Positions 51,489 to 61,498 are shown, numbered from the stretch's first letter. The stretch is DNA of 64,000 nucleotides from HGM12713 sp045593725 (GCA_045593725.1 JAZNXE010000028.1:13762-77761), one strand, 5' to 3'. Numbers and translations are program-made. The notes: generated by a model from the letters alone, not told the origin.

Positions 51489-54400
51489 GTGCAACGTAAT
51501 GAATTTGATTCAATAAAAATAGGTCTGGCATCTCCGGATATGATCAGAGAGTGGTCTTACGGCGAGGTTACTAAGCCCGAGACTATAAATTACAGAACAC
51601 TTAAGGCAGAGGTGGGCGGACTCTTCTGCGAGCGTATCTTTGGTCCTACCAAGGACGGCGCTTGTATGTGCGGAAAGTACAAAAATTCCCACAACAGAGA
51701 GGTCCACAAGTGTGAGAAGTGTGGCGTTGACGTTACTACCAAGAAGGTAAGACGTGAGCGTATGGGTCATATTGAGCTGGTAGCTCCCGTATCCCATATC
51801 TGGTATTTTAAGGCTATTCCTTCAAGAATGGCTTTGGTGCTTGACATATCTCCGAAGCTTCTTGAGCAGGTGCTTTACTTTGCTGACCATATAGTTCTTG
51901 ATCCCGGTGCAACACCCCTTGAGAAGGGAACTGTGCTCAATGAGAAGCAGTATCAGGAGAACAGAGAGCTTTACGGCGACGATTTCCGCGTGGGAATGGG
52001 AGCTGAGGCTATCAAGGAGCTTCTCGCAGGTATAAATATTGAGGAGCTTTCAGCAGAGCTTAAGCGGGAGCTTGAGAATTCCTCGGGACAGAAGAAGATG
52101 CGTATAATCAAGCGTCTTGAGGTGATAGAGGCATTCCACAAGTCGGGCAACAGGCTTGAGTGGATGATAATGGACGTAGTTCCCGTGCTTCCCGCTGACC
52201 TTCGTCCTATGGTACAGCTCGACGGAGGACGCTTCGCAACCTCCGATATCAACGAGCTTTACCGCAGAGTTATAAGCAGAAACAACCGTCTTAAGAAGAT
52301 AATTGAGATACACGCCCCCGAGATAGTTATTCGTAACGAGAAGCGTATGCTTCAGGAGGCTGTTGACGCGCTTATTGATAACGGTAGGCGCGGAAAGCCT
52401 GTAACAGGTCCCTCTAACCGTCCTCTTAAGTCACTCTCCGAGCTTCTTCGCGGTAAGCAGGGACGCTTCCGTCAGAACCTCCTTGGTAAGCGTGTTGACT
52501 ACTCGGGACGTTCTGTTATCGTCGTTGGTCCTTCGCTTAAGATATATCAGTGCGGACTTCCTAAGGAGATGGCACTTGAGCTATTCAAGCCCTTCGTTGT
52601 TAAAAGACTTGAGGAGATACAGCGTATCGGCGTAAAGGACGCGCTTAAGAAGATAGAGAAGGCACACGAAAACCCCTGCGTATGGGATGCCCTTGAGAAC
52701 GTAATTAAGGAACACCCCGTTCTTCTCAACCGTGCGCCTACCCTTCACAGACTTTCTATTCAGGCGTTTGAGCCGGTGCTTGTAGAGGGAAGAGCTATAA
52801 AGCTCCACCCGCTGGTATGTACCGCGTTTAACGCAGACTTCGACGGCGACCAGATGCCTGTACACGTTCCCCTTTCGGCAGAGGCTCAGGCTGAGGCAAG
52901 ATTCCTTATGCTCTCGGCTAATAACCTCTTAAAGCCCATGGACGGACGCGCTGTGGCGGTTCCTTCTCAGGATATGATACTCGGTTCTTACTACCTTACT
53001 ATGGATAAGGCGGGAGAGCCGGGCGAGGGAAGAGCATTCCGTGATTTCAACGAGGCAATGATGGCATACGCCAACGGTGCGCTGGGACTTCACGCTCCCA
53101 TTAAGATAAGAGTTACCAAGGAGATAGACGGAGTTAAGAAGACAAAGCTTATCGACGCTACTCTCGGAAGACTTATATTCAACGCGCCCATTCCTCAGGA
53201 CCTCGGATTTATACGCCGTGATACAGAGGATTCTCTCTTTGAGCTTGAGATACAGACCGTCGTAAAGAAGAAGGAGCTTGGTAAGCTTATTGATTACTGT
53301 ATCAAGAAGCACGGCTCTGCTGTCTGCGCGGAGATGCTTGACAACATCAAGGAGATGGGCTACAAGTACTCCACCAGAGCTTCCTACTCTATCTCGGTAT
53401 ATGATATGACTATACCCGAGGAGAAGAAGGAATATATCGCAGCGGCTCAGAAGAAGGTGGACGCTATCAACGCTACCTACGAGGAAGGTCTTCTGACCGA
53501 CGAGGAGCGCTACAACAACGTTATCAAGGTTTGGGAAAAGACCACAAACGACGTTACCGCGGCTCTCCAGAAGGGCTTTGATAACTACAATCCTATTAAG
53601 ATAATGTCTGATTCGGGTGCCCGTGGATCTATCGCGCAGATGCGTCAGCTGGCGGGTATGCGTGGACTTATGTTCGCTACCAACGGTAAGACCATCGAGC
53701 TTCCTATTAAATCCAACTTCCGTGAAGGACTTAATATCCTTGAGTACTTTATGGGTGCTAAGGGTTCGCGTAAGTCGCTTTCGGATACTGCGCTTCGTAC
53801 GGCAGACTCGGGTTATCTTACCCGCCGTCTTGTTGACGTTTCTCAGGACGTTATCGTTCGCGAGGAAAAGTGCGATACCACTAAGGGCGCTTGGGTAGAG
53901 CAGATAGTTGACGAGAATAACAACACCGTACTTGAAAATCTTCAGGATAGAATTCAGGGCCGTTACACCATAGGCGAGATAATCAATCCCAATACGGGAG
54001 AGGTTATAGTCGGTGACGACGAGATGATATCCGAGGAGCAGGCAAACGAGATAGTAGGTGCGGGTATCGAGAGAGTTTATATCAGAACCGCTATTCAGTG
54101 TCACGCTAAGCACGGTATCTGCGCTCACTGCTACGGAGCTGACCTTGCTTCGGGCAAACCTGTTAAGGTTGGTGAGGCAGTAGGTATCATTGCGGCACAG
54201 TCTATCGGTGAGCCGGGTACACAGCTTACCATGCGTACCTTCCATACGGGTGGTGTCGCAGGCTCGGATATTACTCAGGGTCTTCCCAGAGTTGAAGAGC
54301 TTTTCGAGGCGAGAACGCCTAAAAAGACCTCTGTCCTTGCGGAAGTTGACGGAACAGTTGAGCTTATAGAGGCAGGTGACGTAGCTAATACCTACGTAAT

Positions 54401-55073
54401 TTACCTTAAGACAGGCGAGGGCGAGAGTATTCGTCACGCAGTACCATTTGGAAAGAGAGTTACTGTCAGCGTAGGAGATGCGGTAAAGAAGGGTGATGCT
54501 CTTACCGACGGAAGCAAGGCTCCCGCGGATATTATGAGAATATTCGATGACCCGAATGACCCCAACAGCCGCGATTACCTTGATAAGATATACGAGTATA
54601 TCATTAAGGAAACTCAGAAGGTTTACCGTTCTCAGTCCTGTAACGTCAATGACAAGCATATTGAGATAATTGCCCGTCAGATGACAAGAAAGATACGCGT
54701 TTCCAATAACGGTGATACGAATCTTCTTGTAGATTCTTTGGTGGATATGACCGAATTCGAGTCTGAAAACGATAAGATCAAGGCGAGAATAGAGGCGGGT
54801 GAGGAGCTTTCTCTCGCGGAAGGTAAGCCTGTGCTTCTGGGTATTACCAAGGCATCTCTCCAGACAGAATCCTTCCTGTCGGCGGCATCCTTCCAGGAGA
54901 CCACCAAGGTTCTTACCGACGCTGCTATCAAGGGTAAGGTAGACCATCTTATCGGTCTTAAGGAAAACGTTATTATAGGTAAGCTCATTCCCGCGGGTAC
55001 GGGTATGCAGTGCTACCACAATATAGACGTCGAGGAAGCAGCTGCTGAGGAAGATGCAGAGGAGCTTGCTTGA
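51489..55073 (+). CDS. rpoC: DNA-directed RNA polymerase subunit beta'
   Basis: 1194 aa, usual Firmicutes length. The N-terminal zinc ribbon is CMCGKYKN...CEKCGVDVT near residues 60-80. The catalytic loop reads NADFDGDQMPVHVPLSAEAQ; the three Asp of NADFDGD are intact, but the next conserved Ala (QMAVHV) is Pro. The bridge/trigger region (GLMFATNGKTIELPIKSNF, RKSLSDTALRTADSGYLTRRLVDV) and the second zinc site (CHAKHGICAHCYGADLASG) follow. Starts at GTG 51489 with GAAGGAG, 18 bases after rpoB. Confidence 0.99.
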   Translation: MQRNEFDSIKIGLASPDMIREWSYGEVTKPETINYRTLKAEVGGLFCERIFGPTKDGACMCGKYKNSHNREVHKCEKCGVDVTTKKVRRERMGHIELVAPVSHIWYFKAIPSRMALVLDISPKLLEQVLYFADHIVLDPGATPLEKGTVLNEKQYQENRELYGDDFRVGMGAEAIKELLAGINIEELSAELKRELENSSGQKKMRIIKRLEVIEAFHKSGNRLEWMIMDVVPVLPADLRPMVQLDGGRFATSDINELYRRVISRNNRLKKIIEIHAPEIVIRNEKRMLQEAVDALIDNGRRGKPVTGPSNRPLKSLSELLRGKQGRFRQNLLGKRVDYSGRSVIVVGPSLKIYQCGLPKEMALELFKPFVVKRLEEIQRIGVKDALKKIEKAHENPCVWDALENVIKEHPVLLNRAPTLHRLSIQAFEPVLVEGRAIKLHPLVCTAFNADFDGDQMPVHVPLSAEAQAEARFLMLSANNLLKPMDGRAVAVPSQDMILGSYYLTMDKAGEPGEGRAFRDFNEAMMAYANGALGLHAPIKIRVTKEIDGVKKTKLIDATLGRLIFNAPIPQDLGFIRRDTEDSLFELEIQTVVKKKELGKLIDYCIKKHGSAVCAEMLDNIKEMGYKYSTRASYSISVYDMTIPEEKKEYIAAAQKKVDAINATYEEGLLTDEERYNNVIKVWEKTTNDVTAALQKGFDNYNPIKIMSDSGARGSIAQMRQLAGMRGLMFATNGKTIELPIKSNFREGLNILEYFMGAKGSRKSLSDTALRTADSGYLTRRLVDVSQDVIVREEKCDTTKGAWVEQIVDENNNTVLENLQDRIQGRYTIGEIINPNTGEVIVGDDEMISEEQANEIVGAGIERVYIRTAIQCHAKHGICAHCYGADLASGKPVKVGEAVGIIAAQSIGEPGTQLTMRTFHTGGVAGSDITQGLPRVEELFEARTPKKTSVLAEVDGTVELIEAGDVANTYVIYLKTGEGESIRHAVPFGKRVTVSVGDAVKKGDALTDGSKAPADIMRIFDDPNDPNSRDYLDKIYEYIIKETQKVYRSQSCNVNDKHIEIIARQMTRKIRVSNNGDTNLLVDSLVDMTEFESENDKIKARIEAGEELSLAEGKPVLLGITKASLQTESFLSAASFQETTKVLTDAAIKGKVDHLIGLKENVIIGKLIPAGTGMQCYHNIDVEEAAAEEDAEELA

Positions 55074-55118
55074 CGCTTAATGCGGCGCACTTTCTCTAAG
55101 TGTGCTAAGTAAATACAA

Positions 55119-55157
55119 AAAGGAACTGCCGTGAAATTTCACTGCAGTTCCTTTCGT
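55119..55157 (+). terminator. Terminator of rpoB-rpoC
   Basis: Stem AAAGGAACTGC / GCAGTTCCTTT enclosing a perfect GTGAAATTTCAC hairpin, ending in TTTCGTTTGCTTTG. Confidence 0.88.
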
Positions 55158-55284
55158 TTGCTTTGCTATTTGTCAAAAAACAAGAGAATATACAAAATTT
55201 TTTTAAAAACACTTCCTTTTTTCGGAAAATATGCTATAATAAAAATAAGTATGTGCTTAAAGCACAAAAAAATAGGAGGTTCAA

Positions 55285-56769
55285 ATGAACAAATTTTCTA
55301 AGCTGCTTGGGTTTGATCCCGTAGCAAAGAAAACAAGTGTCAGAACCGAGATCATTGCGGGTATAGTTACCTTCCTTGCAATGGCTTATATTCTGACGGT
55401 CAATCCCAATTCCATTCTGTACGCAGGTACAGCCGATCCCAGATGGTCCTCGCTGTTCATAGCAACGGCGTTCGGTGCTATCATCGGTACGCTCCTTATG
55501 GCATTCCTCGCAAAGATGCCCTTGGCTCAGGCGTCCGGTATGGGTCTAAACTCTCTGGTTGGAAGTATAATCGGAGGCGGAGTCGGCGCGTTTGCTTACG
55601 GCTTTACCTTCTCGATCGGTCAGGCATTTATGATGGTGCTGATATCCGGTATTATCTTCCTTATACTCTCTGTTGTTAAGATAGGCGGCAAGACCTTCCG
55701 CGAGCTTATATTCGACGGTATGCCCGTTGCTGTAAGAGGCGCTATATCGGTTGGTATAGGCCTGTTTATTGCTTACATCGGTTTCCAGAATGCAGGAGTT
55801 ATCGTATCCAATCAGTTTACGCAGGTAGCTTTGGCAGACTTCACGAGCTGGGATGCATCTAAGACTGCTGTTCTCGCTCTCATCGGTCTTTTCCTGATAG
55901 CTATTTTGGACAAGCTTAATGTAAAGGGCTCTGTAATACTGGGTATCATCGGTGCTACTATTATCGGTATCCCCTTCGGTATTACCGACCTTTCGGTTCT
56001 TTCCGGTAACGTTCCCGGTATCTCTTGGAAGTTCTGGGAGAACTTTGGCAACTTCTTTACGGTTGGCGAAAACAGCGTTTTTGGCTCGTTTACTTCTGTA
56101 TTTACCGAAGGATTCCCCACAGGCTCTGTTTTCACGGTTATTATGCTGGTTATTACTATGTGCATGATCGATATGTTTGATACTATGGGAACTATCGTTG
56201 GATGCTGCGGCGGCAACAGAATTCTCTCCGATGAGAACGACAAGCCTCACAACTACGGCAAGATCATGATAAGCGACTCAGTAGCAACCTGCACGGGAGC
56301 TATGCTTGGCACATCTACGGTTACTACCTTCGTTGAGTCGGGTGCGGGTGTATCCGCGGGCGGAAGAACCGGTCTTACCGCTTTCACTACCGCTGTTATG
56401 TTTGCCTTGGCACTCTTTGCAATGCCCTTGTTCGCAGTTATCCCCTCTGCCGCTACGGCAGCAGCTCTTATCTACGTTGGCGTTCTTATGATGAAGAATA
56501 ACGTTAAGAGCATCGACTTCGGTAATGCTATAAAGGCAACCTCCGCGTTCCTTACAGTTGTTGTAATGGTTCTTTCTTACTCCATCACTAAGGGTATCGG
56601 CGTTGGTCTTCTTTCCTACACGATTATGTCGGCGATTGCATACCTCTTCGGACTTATCAAGTACGCTGTCAAGAAGGACGAAAAGCCCGTTTGGGATATT
56701 TCGGTTGTGGCTATTATTGTGTCACTCCTCTTCTGCTTGTACTTCTTTGTTCCTACAACATTGTTCTGA
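55285..56769 (+). CDS. NCS2 family purine-type permease (AzgA-like)
   Basis: 494 aa membrane protein with about 12-14 transmembrane segments. KKTSVRTEIIAGIVTFLAMAYILTVNPNSIL at the start, GMGLNSLVGSIIG near residue 85, MIDMFDTMGTIVGCCGG and STVTTFVESGAGVSAGGRTGLTAF are signatures of the AzgA/PbuG-like branch, which takes up adenine, guanine or hypoxanthine. AGGAGG (55274-55279) precedes the ATG. A TATAAT lies at 55235-55240 with no good -35; the short leader has a GTGCT/AGCAC hairpin but no purine riboswitch. The substrate is inferred from family. Confidence 0.9.
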   Translation: MNKFSKLLGFDPVAKKTSVRTEIIAGIVTFLAMAYILTVNPNSILYAGTADPRWSSLFIATAFGAIIGTLLMAFLAKMPLAQASGMGLNSLVGSIIGGGVGAFAYGFTFSIGQAFMMVLISGIIFLILSVVKIGGKTFRELIFDGMPVAVRGAISVGIGLFIAYIGFQNAGVIVSNQFTQVALADFTSWDASKTAVLALIGLFLIAILDKLNVKGSVILGIIGATIIGIPFGITDLSVLSGNVPGISWKFWENFGNFFTVGENSVFGSFTSVFTEGFPTGSVFTVIMLVITMCMIDMFDTMGTIVGCCGGNRILSDENDKPHNYGKIMISDSVATCTGAMLGTSTVTTFVESGAGVSAGGRTGLTAFTTAVMFALALFAMPLFAVIPSAATAAALIYVGVLMMKNNVKSIDFGNAIKATSAFLTVVVMVLSYSITKGIGVGLLSYTIMSAIAYLFGLIKYAVKKDEKPVWDISVVAIIVSLLFCLYFFVPTTLF

Positions 56770-56796
56770 TAGGTAAACAGGAATTTCATAAAAATT

Positions 56797-56828
56797 GAGG
56801 ACAGAGTTTTTCTGTCCTCTTTTTTTTG
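56797..56828. terminator. Bidirectional terminator between permease and eno
   Basis: Perfect stem GAGGACAG / CTGTCCTC, eight T's on the plus side and AATTTTTATG on the minus side. Confidence 0.92.
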
Positions 56829-56835
56829 CTTTGGA

Positions 56836-58110
56836 CTATCCTTTTGCTCCATAGATTGCGCCGCTGTTTAGCGCCGCTTCTATCCTGAGAAGACGGTTGT
56901 ATTTTGCCACACGCTCACTTCGGCAGGGCGCACCCGTTTTGATGAATGGGGCATTCGTGGCAACAGCGATATCCGCTATTGTCGTGTCCTCGGTTTCTCC
57001 CGAGCGGTGGGATATTATAAAGCTGTATCCCGCTTCCTTCGCCACGCGTATGACGTCAAGAGTTTCTGAAAGAGTTCCTATCTGATTTGGCTTTATAAGG
57101 ATAGCGTTTGCCACGTTTTCCTTTATGCCGTCGAGAAGCCTTTGCGTGTTGGTTACGAAAAGGTCGTCGCCTACCAGCATTATTTTTTTACCAAGACGCT
57201 CGGTGAGTGTCTTCCATCCGGACATATCGCGCTGGTCAAGGGCATCCTCTATGGACATTATCGCAGGGAATTTATCGCACAGGCTCTGCCAATAGGCAAT
57301 CAGCTCCTCGGTAGAATAGGGACGCTTGCGCTTGGGAAGCTCGTATCTGCCATCCTCAATATACCATTCGGATGCGGCGGCATCAAGAGCTATGCCTACC
57401 TTTTCTGTGGAATATCCCGCGGCGGCGATAGCCTCCATTATAAATTCAAGGGCTTGCTCGTCGCTCTCAAGATTCGGGGCATAGCCGCCCTCGTCGCCAA
57501 CAGTGGCGGCAAGTCCTTTTTTCTTCAAAAGCTTTCCAAGGGCGTGATATATCTCGCTGCCTGCCCGCAGAGCCTCGGAAAAGCTTTCGGCTCCGTGGGG
57601 AACTATCATAAATTCCTGTATCTCCACGTTATTTGAAGCGTGTGCGCCTCCGTTGAGAATGTTCATCATGGGTATGGGAAGTCGGCAAGCACCGATACCG
57701 CCGAGATATCGGTAAAGGGGAATATGATACCAGTTGGCGGCGGCTCTGGCGTTTGCCAAGGATACGGCGAGTATGGCATTCGCGCCAAGCTTTGATTTGT
57801 TATCTGTTCCGTCAAGGCGTATAAGAAGCTTGTCCAGCTCATATTGCTCTGAGGCGCATACCCCCGAAACAGAAGGCGAGATTACGCGGCATACCGCCGC
57901 TACCGCTCCCGCAACACCCTTGCCGTTATAGCGCTCCTCGTTACCGTCGCGCTTTTCGTGGGCTTCGTATATTCCGGTGGACGCGCCTGAGGGTACACTT
58001 GCCATTCCTACGCTTCCGTCAGCGAGGAAAACCGAGGCTTCTACCGTGGGGTTGCCTCGAGAGTCGAGTATTTCTCGGGCGCAGCATTTGATTATCTGTG
58101 GCTTGTTCAT
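56836..58110 (-). CDS. eno: Enolase
   Basis: 424 aa glycolytic enzyme interconverting 2-phosphoglycerate and phosphoenolpyruvate. The N-terminus has AREILDSRGNPTVEASV and SGASTGIYEAHEKRDG; metal ligands are in IALDAAASE, SIEDALDQRD and VGDDLFVTN; the catalytic Lys is in IKPNQIGTLSETLD, and the active-site loop SHRSGETEDTTIADIAVAT follows. AGGAGAT precedes the ATG. It stands beside pckG, divergent from it, so both enzymes at the PEP node are neighbours. Confidence 0.98.
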   Translation of the reverse strand: MNKPQIIKCCAREILDSRGNPTVEASVFLADGSVGMASVPSGASTGIYEAHEKRDGNEERYNGKGVAGAVAAVCRVISPSVSGVCASEQYELDKLLIRLDGTDNKSKLGANAILAVSLANARAAANWYHIPLYRYLGGIGACRLPIPMMNILNGGAHASNNVEIQEFMIVPHGAESFSEALRAGSEIYHALGKLLKKKGLAATVGDEGGYAPNLESDEQALEFIMEAIAAAGYSTEKVGIALDAAASEWYIEDGRYELPKRKRPYSTEELIAYWQSLCDKFPAIMSIEDALDQRDMSGWKTLTERLGKKIMLVGDDLFVTNTQRLLDGIKENVANAILIKPNQIGTLSETLDVIRVAKEAGYSFIISHRSGETEDTTIADIAVATNAPFIKTGAPCRSERVAKYNRLLRIEAALNSGAIYGAKG

Positions 58111-58248
58111 AAAATTATCTCCTGCTTGTGTTTTTAGTTAAGCTTATTATTTCTCACACAGGGAATAAATATGCCCCGATAACAGAGAATTGGAAAAAGA
58201 GGGAAGAAAAATAAAATGTTAACAAAGTGTAACCTTTGAAAAAAAGTA

Positions 58249-58277
58249 TTGAAAAAGGGATGAAAAAAAGGTACAAT
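58249..58277 (+). promoter_or_regulatory. Promoter of pckG
   Basis: TTGAAA (58249-58254), 17-base spacer, TACAAT (58272-58277), with a leader of about 90 bases. The region 58111-58369 contains this and the eno upstream region; nothing else was recognised. Confidence 0.65.
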
Positions 58278-58369
58278 ATATGATGGTGAAATTTGGAGAT
58301 ATCGGGTATAAATATTTTTGATATCTTTAATACAGTTAAAAAATTTTTTACAAAGAAAGAGGGAAAAAC

Positions 58370-60151
58370 ATGACTCAAAACAAGTATGTTCTTAACTGGA
58401 TCGATGAGATGGCGGCTATGACCAAGCCTGACAAGATCGTTTGGATCGACGGTTCCGAGGAACAGGCTGAGGCTCTTCGCGCGCAAGCTTGCTCTACGGG
58501 AGAGATGATAAAGCTCAATGAAGAGCTTCTCCCCAACTGCTACCTGCACAGAACTGCAATAAATGACGTTGCCCGTGTGGAAGGCAGAACCTTTATCTGT
58601 ACCTCCAAGAAAGAGGATGCGGGTAATATCAATAACTGGATGGCTCCCGAGGAGTGCTACGCTAAGCTTTCTAAGCTTTACGCAGGCTCTATGAAGGGAA
58701 GAACCATGTATGTTATTCCTTATTCTATGAGTATCGTAGGCTCTCCCTTCGCTAAGTACGGTATTGAGCTTACCGACTCTATCTACGTTGTTCTTAATAT
58801 GCTTATTATGACAAGAGTTGGAACTAACGTTCTTGAGGCTCTTGGAGAGAGCGGAGATTTTATTAAGGGTCTTCACGCAAGAGCCGACATCGACGAGGAA
58901 AACCGTTATATCTGCCACTTCCCTGAGGATAACACCATCTGGTCTGCAAACTCGGGCTACGGTGGAAACGTGCTTCTGGGTAAGAAGTGCTTCGCACTCC
59001 GTATAGCTTCCTACCTCGGACGTAAGGAAGGCTGGATGGCTGAGCATATGCTTATTCTCGGCGTTGAGTATCCCGACGGAGAAACAAAGTATATCTGCGC
59101 TGCTTTCCCCTCTGCTTGCGGAAAGACCAACCTCGCTATGCTTATTCCTCCGGAGTTCTATCGCAACAAGGGCTACAAGGTATGGTGCGTAGGCGACGAT
59201 ATCGCTTGGCTCCGTGTAGGTGAGGACGGAAGACTTTGGGCGGTTAACCCCGAGAACGGATTCTTCGGTGTTGCTCCCGGAACCAACCTCAACTCTAACC
59301 CCAACGCTCTTTACACCACAATGAAGGATACCATCTTCACCAACGTTGTTCATAATCTTGATAACAACACCGTTTGGTGGGAAGGTCTTGACAAGAATCC
59401 TCCCGCAAACGCTATTGACTGGAAGGGTAACGTATGGGATTACACTAAGTACGACAAGAAGGATAAGTCTACCTGCGGTGCTCATCCCAACAGCCGTTTC
59501 ACAGCTCTTGCTGCCAACTGTCCTTGTCTGTCCTCTGAGTTCAACAATCCTAAGGGAGTTCCCGTATCCGCTATCGTATTCGGCGGACGCCGCGCGAAGA
59601 CCGCTCCTCTGGTTTACCAGTCCACAAGCTGGCAGAACGGTGCGTTTGTTGGCTCTATCATGGCTTCCGAAACTACTGCTGCCGCAGCAGGCGCTGTTGG
59701 CGTAGTTCGCCGTGACCCCATGGCAATGAGACCCTTCGTGGGCTACGATATGGGTGACTACTGGGCACACTGGCTCAAGATGGGCACACTCATTCCCAAT
59801 CCTCCCAAGATATTCCACGTTAACTGGTTCAGAACCGACGACGAGGGTAACTTCATTTGGCCCGGATTTGGCGATAATATGAGAGTTCTTATGTGGATTC
59901 TCGCTCGCTGTGAGGGCAAGGTAGAGGCTAACATTACTCCTATCGGATACGTTCCCAATGCGGAGGATATCAATATCGAGGGACTTGACGGTGTTACCGT
60001 TGATACTATTCGCGACCTTCTCAGTGTTGACACAGAGTCTTGGCTCGCTGATATCGAAAACATCAAGGAGTTCTACGCTCAGGTTGGCGATAGAGTTCCG
60101 GGCGCTATGTATGACGAGCTTGCAGCTCTTGAGGCAAGACTCAAGGCGTAA
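58370..60151 (+). CDS. pckG: Phosphoenolpyruvate carboxykinase (GTP)
   Basis: 593 aa, GTP-type enzyme linking PEP and oxaloacetate. The kinase P-loop is AAFPSACGKTNLAM near residue 245, with VWCVGDDIAWLRVGEDG next, SIVGSPFAKYGIELTDS in the N-domain, and the R-loop/Ω-lid region further on (GGRRAKTAPLVYQSTSW, EATTAAAAGAVG-like). ATP-type PckA has a different layout, so GTP dependence is well supported by family. In fermenters it often runs toward oxaloacetate, conserving energy as GTP; in gluconeogenesis it runs the other way. Direction cannot be read from sequence. Confidence 0.97.
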   Translation: MTQNKYVLNWIDEMAAMTKPDKIVWIDGSEEQAEALRAQACSTGEMIKLNEELLPNCYLHRTAINDVARVEGRTFICTSKKEDAGNINNWMAPEECYAKLSKLYAGSMKGRTMYVIPYSMSIVGSPFAKYGIELTDSIYVVLNMLIMTRVGTNVLEALGESGDFIKGLHARADIDEENRYICHFPEDNTIWSANSGYGGNVLLGKKCFALRIASYLGRKEGWMAEHMLILGVEYPDGETKYICAAFPSACGKTNLAMLIPPEFYRNKGYKVWCVGDDIAWLRVGEDGRLWAVNPENGFFGVAPGTNLNSNPNALYTTMKDTIFTNVVHNLDNNTVWWEGLDKNPPANAIDWKGNVWDYTKYDKKDKSTCGAHPNSRFTALAANCPCLSSEFNNPKGVPVSAIVFGGRRAKTAPLVYQSTSWQNGAFVGSIMASETTAAAAGAVGVVRRDPMAMRPFVGYDMGDYWAHWLKMGTLIPNPPKIFHVNWFRTDDEGNFIWPGFGDNMRVLMWILARCEGKVEANITPIGYVPNAEDINIEGLDGVTVDTIRDLLSVDTESWLADIENIKEFYAQVGDRVPGAMYDELAALEARLKA

Positions 60152-60162
60152 GCTTCTAAGTA

Positions 60163-60194
60163 AAAGGCGGGCGTTTTCCAATGCCCGCCTTTTT
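60163..60194 (+). terminator. Terminator of pckG
   Basis: Perfect 10-base stem AAAGGCGGGC / GCCCGCCTTT plus TT. Confidence 0.95.
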
Positions 60195-60226
60195 AATACA
60201 AAAAATAATATCGTTTTTTGTTCAAT

Positions 60227-60309
60227 GTGCATAAAGTTGCTCAAAAATAACCACAAAAAACCCAATCTATTGTGCAAAACGTAGATTTTTTGGGCTTGAG
60301 GTTATGCAC
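60227..60309. repeat. Nested palindromes immediately upstream of the str promoter
   Basis: GTGCATAA (60227-60234) and TTATGCAC (60302-60309) are perfect inverted repeats enclosing a second one, CCCAATCTA near 60261-60269 with TAGATT...GGG near 60282-60294. The outer right arm ends one base before the -35 box. Confidence 0.5.
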
Positions 60310-60310
60310 C

Positions 60311-60339
60311 TTGACAAGGAAAGGAAAAAATGATATAAT
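60311..60339 (+). promoter_or_regulatory. Promoter of the str operon
   Basis: TTGACA (60311-60316), 17-base spacer, TATAAT (60334-60339): full consensus. Confidence 0.93.
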
Positions 60340-60412
60340 AAACTGCTATCGTTTGAAAGTAAGTAGGACGAGTTGTAAGCATTAAATTTTCAAGAAGGAG
60401 GAAAATGGTAGA

Positions 60413-60829
60413 ATGCCAACGTTTAACCAGCTTGTAAAGCAGGGTCGTCAGGATAAGGTTTATAAGTCTAAGGCTCCCGTTCTTCAGAAGGGCTTTAACT
60501 CTTTGAACAATGTTCCTACCGATCAGTCTTCTCCCCAGAAGAGAGGCGTTTGCACAAAGGTTTCAACCACCAGCCCCAAGAAGCCTAACTCCGCGCTCCG
60601 TAAGATCGCAAGAGTAAGACTTACCAACGGTATGGATGCGACAACCTACATTCCCGGAATTGGACACAATCTTCAGGAGCACTCTGTAGTTCTTATCAGA
60701 GGCGGAAGAGTTCGTGACCTCCCCGGTGTACGTTATCACATCATCCGCGGTACCCTTGACGCGCAGGGTGTTGCAAACCGTAATCAGAGCCGTTCCAAGT
60801 ACGGCGCAAAGAGACCGAAGAAGAAATAA
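60413..60829 (+). CDS. rpsL: 30S ribosomal protein S12
   Basis: 138 aa decoding-centre protein. TTSPKKPNSALRKIARVRLT, DATTYIPGIGHNLQEHSVVL and GGRVRDLPGVRYHIIRG are intact; the Lys residues whose mutation gives streptomycin resistance are wild type. AAGGAGG lies at 60395-60401. First gene of the str operon; about 146 bases separate it from rpsG, a gap in which S7 feedback control would act in other bacteria. Confidence 0.99.
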   Translation: MPTFNQLVKQGRQDKVYKSKAPVLQKGFNSLNNVPTDQSSPQKRGVCTKVSTTSPKKPNSALRKIARVRLTNGMDATTYIPGIGHNLQEHSVVLIRGGRVRDLPGVRYHIIRGTLDAQGVANRNQSRSKYGAKRPKKK

Positions 60830-60975
60830 TTCGGTTTTTCAAGCAGGGTATAAAGCAATTTAAGTCGCATGGCAGTCTTTTTGTAAATTTAATGTTTAAA
60901 GACCTCCGTGTGCTTACAGAAGAATGCTTTTGAGTACCTATGATTTCATAATTATTAATGAAGGAGGGAAGTACA

Positions 60976-61446
60976 GTGCCGAGAAGAGGTCGTATATCCA
61001 AAAGAGATGTTTTGCCGGATCCTATGTACAATTCTAAGCTGGTAACAAAGCTTATCAATAACATTATGTACGACGGCAAAAAGGGCGTAGCCCAGAAAAT
61101 CGTTTATGATGCATTTTCCGCTGTTGAAGCCAAGGTTGGCGAGAACGCGCTTGACGTGTTCCAGGCAGCTCTTGAAAATGTAATGCCTGTATTGGAGGTT
61201 AAGGCTCGCCGCGTAGGTGGTTCCACATACCAGGTACCTATGGAGGTCAGAGCTGAACGCCGTCAGACGCTTGGTCTGCGTTGGATAGTTGCTTATTCCA
61301 GAAACCGCGGAGAGCGCACAATGGCAGAGCGTCTTGCAGCAGAGATTATCGATGCTAAGAACAGCATGGGCGGAGCTTTCAAGAAGAAAGAAGAAACTCA
61401 TCGTATGGCTGAAGCAAACAAGGCGTTTGCTCATTACAGATATTAA
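60976..61446 (+). CDS. rpsG: 30S ribosomal protein S7
   Basis: 156 aa, starting at GTG 60976 (PRRGRISKRDVLPDPMYNSK), eight bases after AAGGAGG (60961-60967); the ATG at 60958 lies before that site. MYDGKKGVAQKIVYDAF, RRVGGSTYQVPMEVRAERR and the C-terminal AHYRY are the S7 signatures. It organises the 30S head. Confidence 0.98.
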   Translation: MPRRGRISKRDVLPDPMYNSKLVTKLINNIMYDGKKGVAQKIVYDAFSAVEAKVGENALDVFQAALENVMPVLEVKARRVGGSTYQVPMEVRAERRQTLGLRWIVAYSRNRGERTMAERLAAEIIDAKNSMGGAFKKKEETHRMAEANKAFAHYRY

Positions 61447-61498
61447 TCTGTGTCATTGATAGTAGATTGAGATTTAAAAATCAGGAGAAAAAACTATA

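Noticed and set aside
58215..58240. Rex-type operator upstream of pckG (GTTAACAAAGTGTAAC)
   Set aside because: Half-sites are present but spacing and inner bases do not match the Rex consensus.
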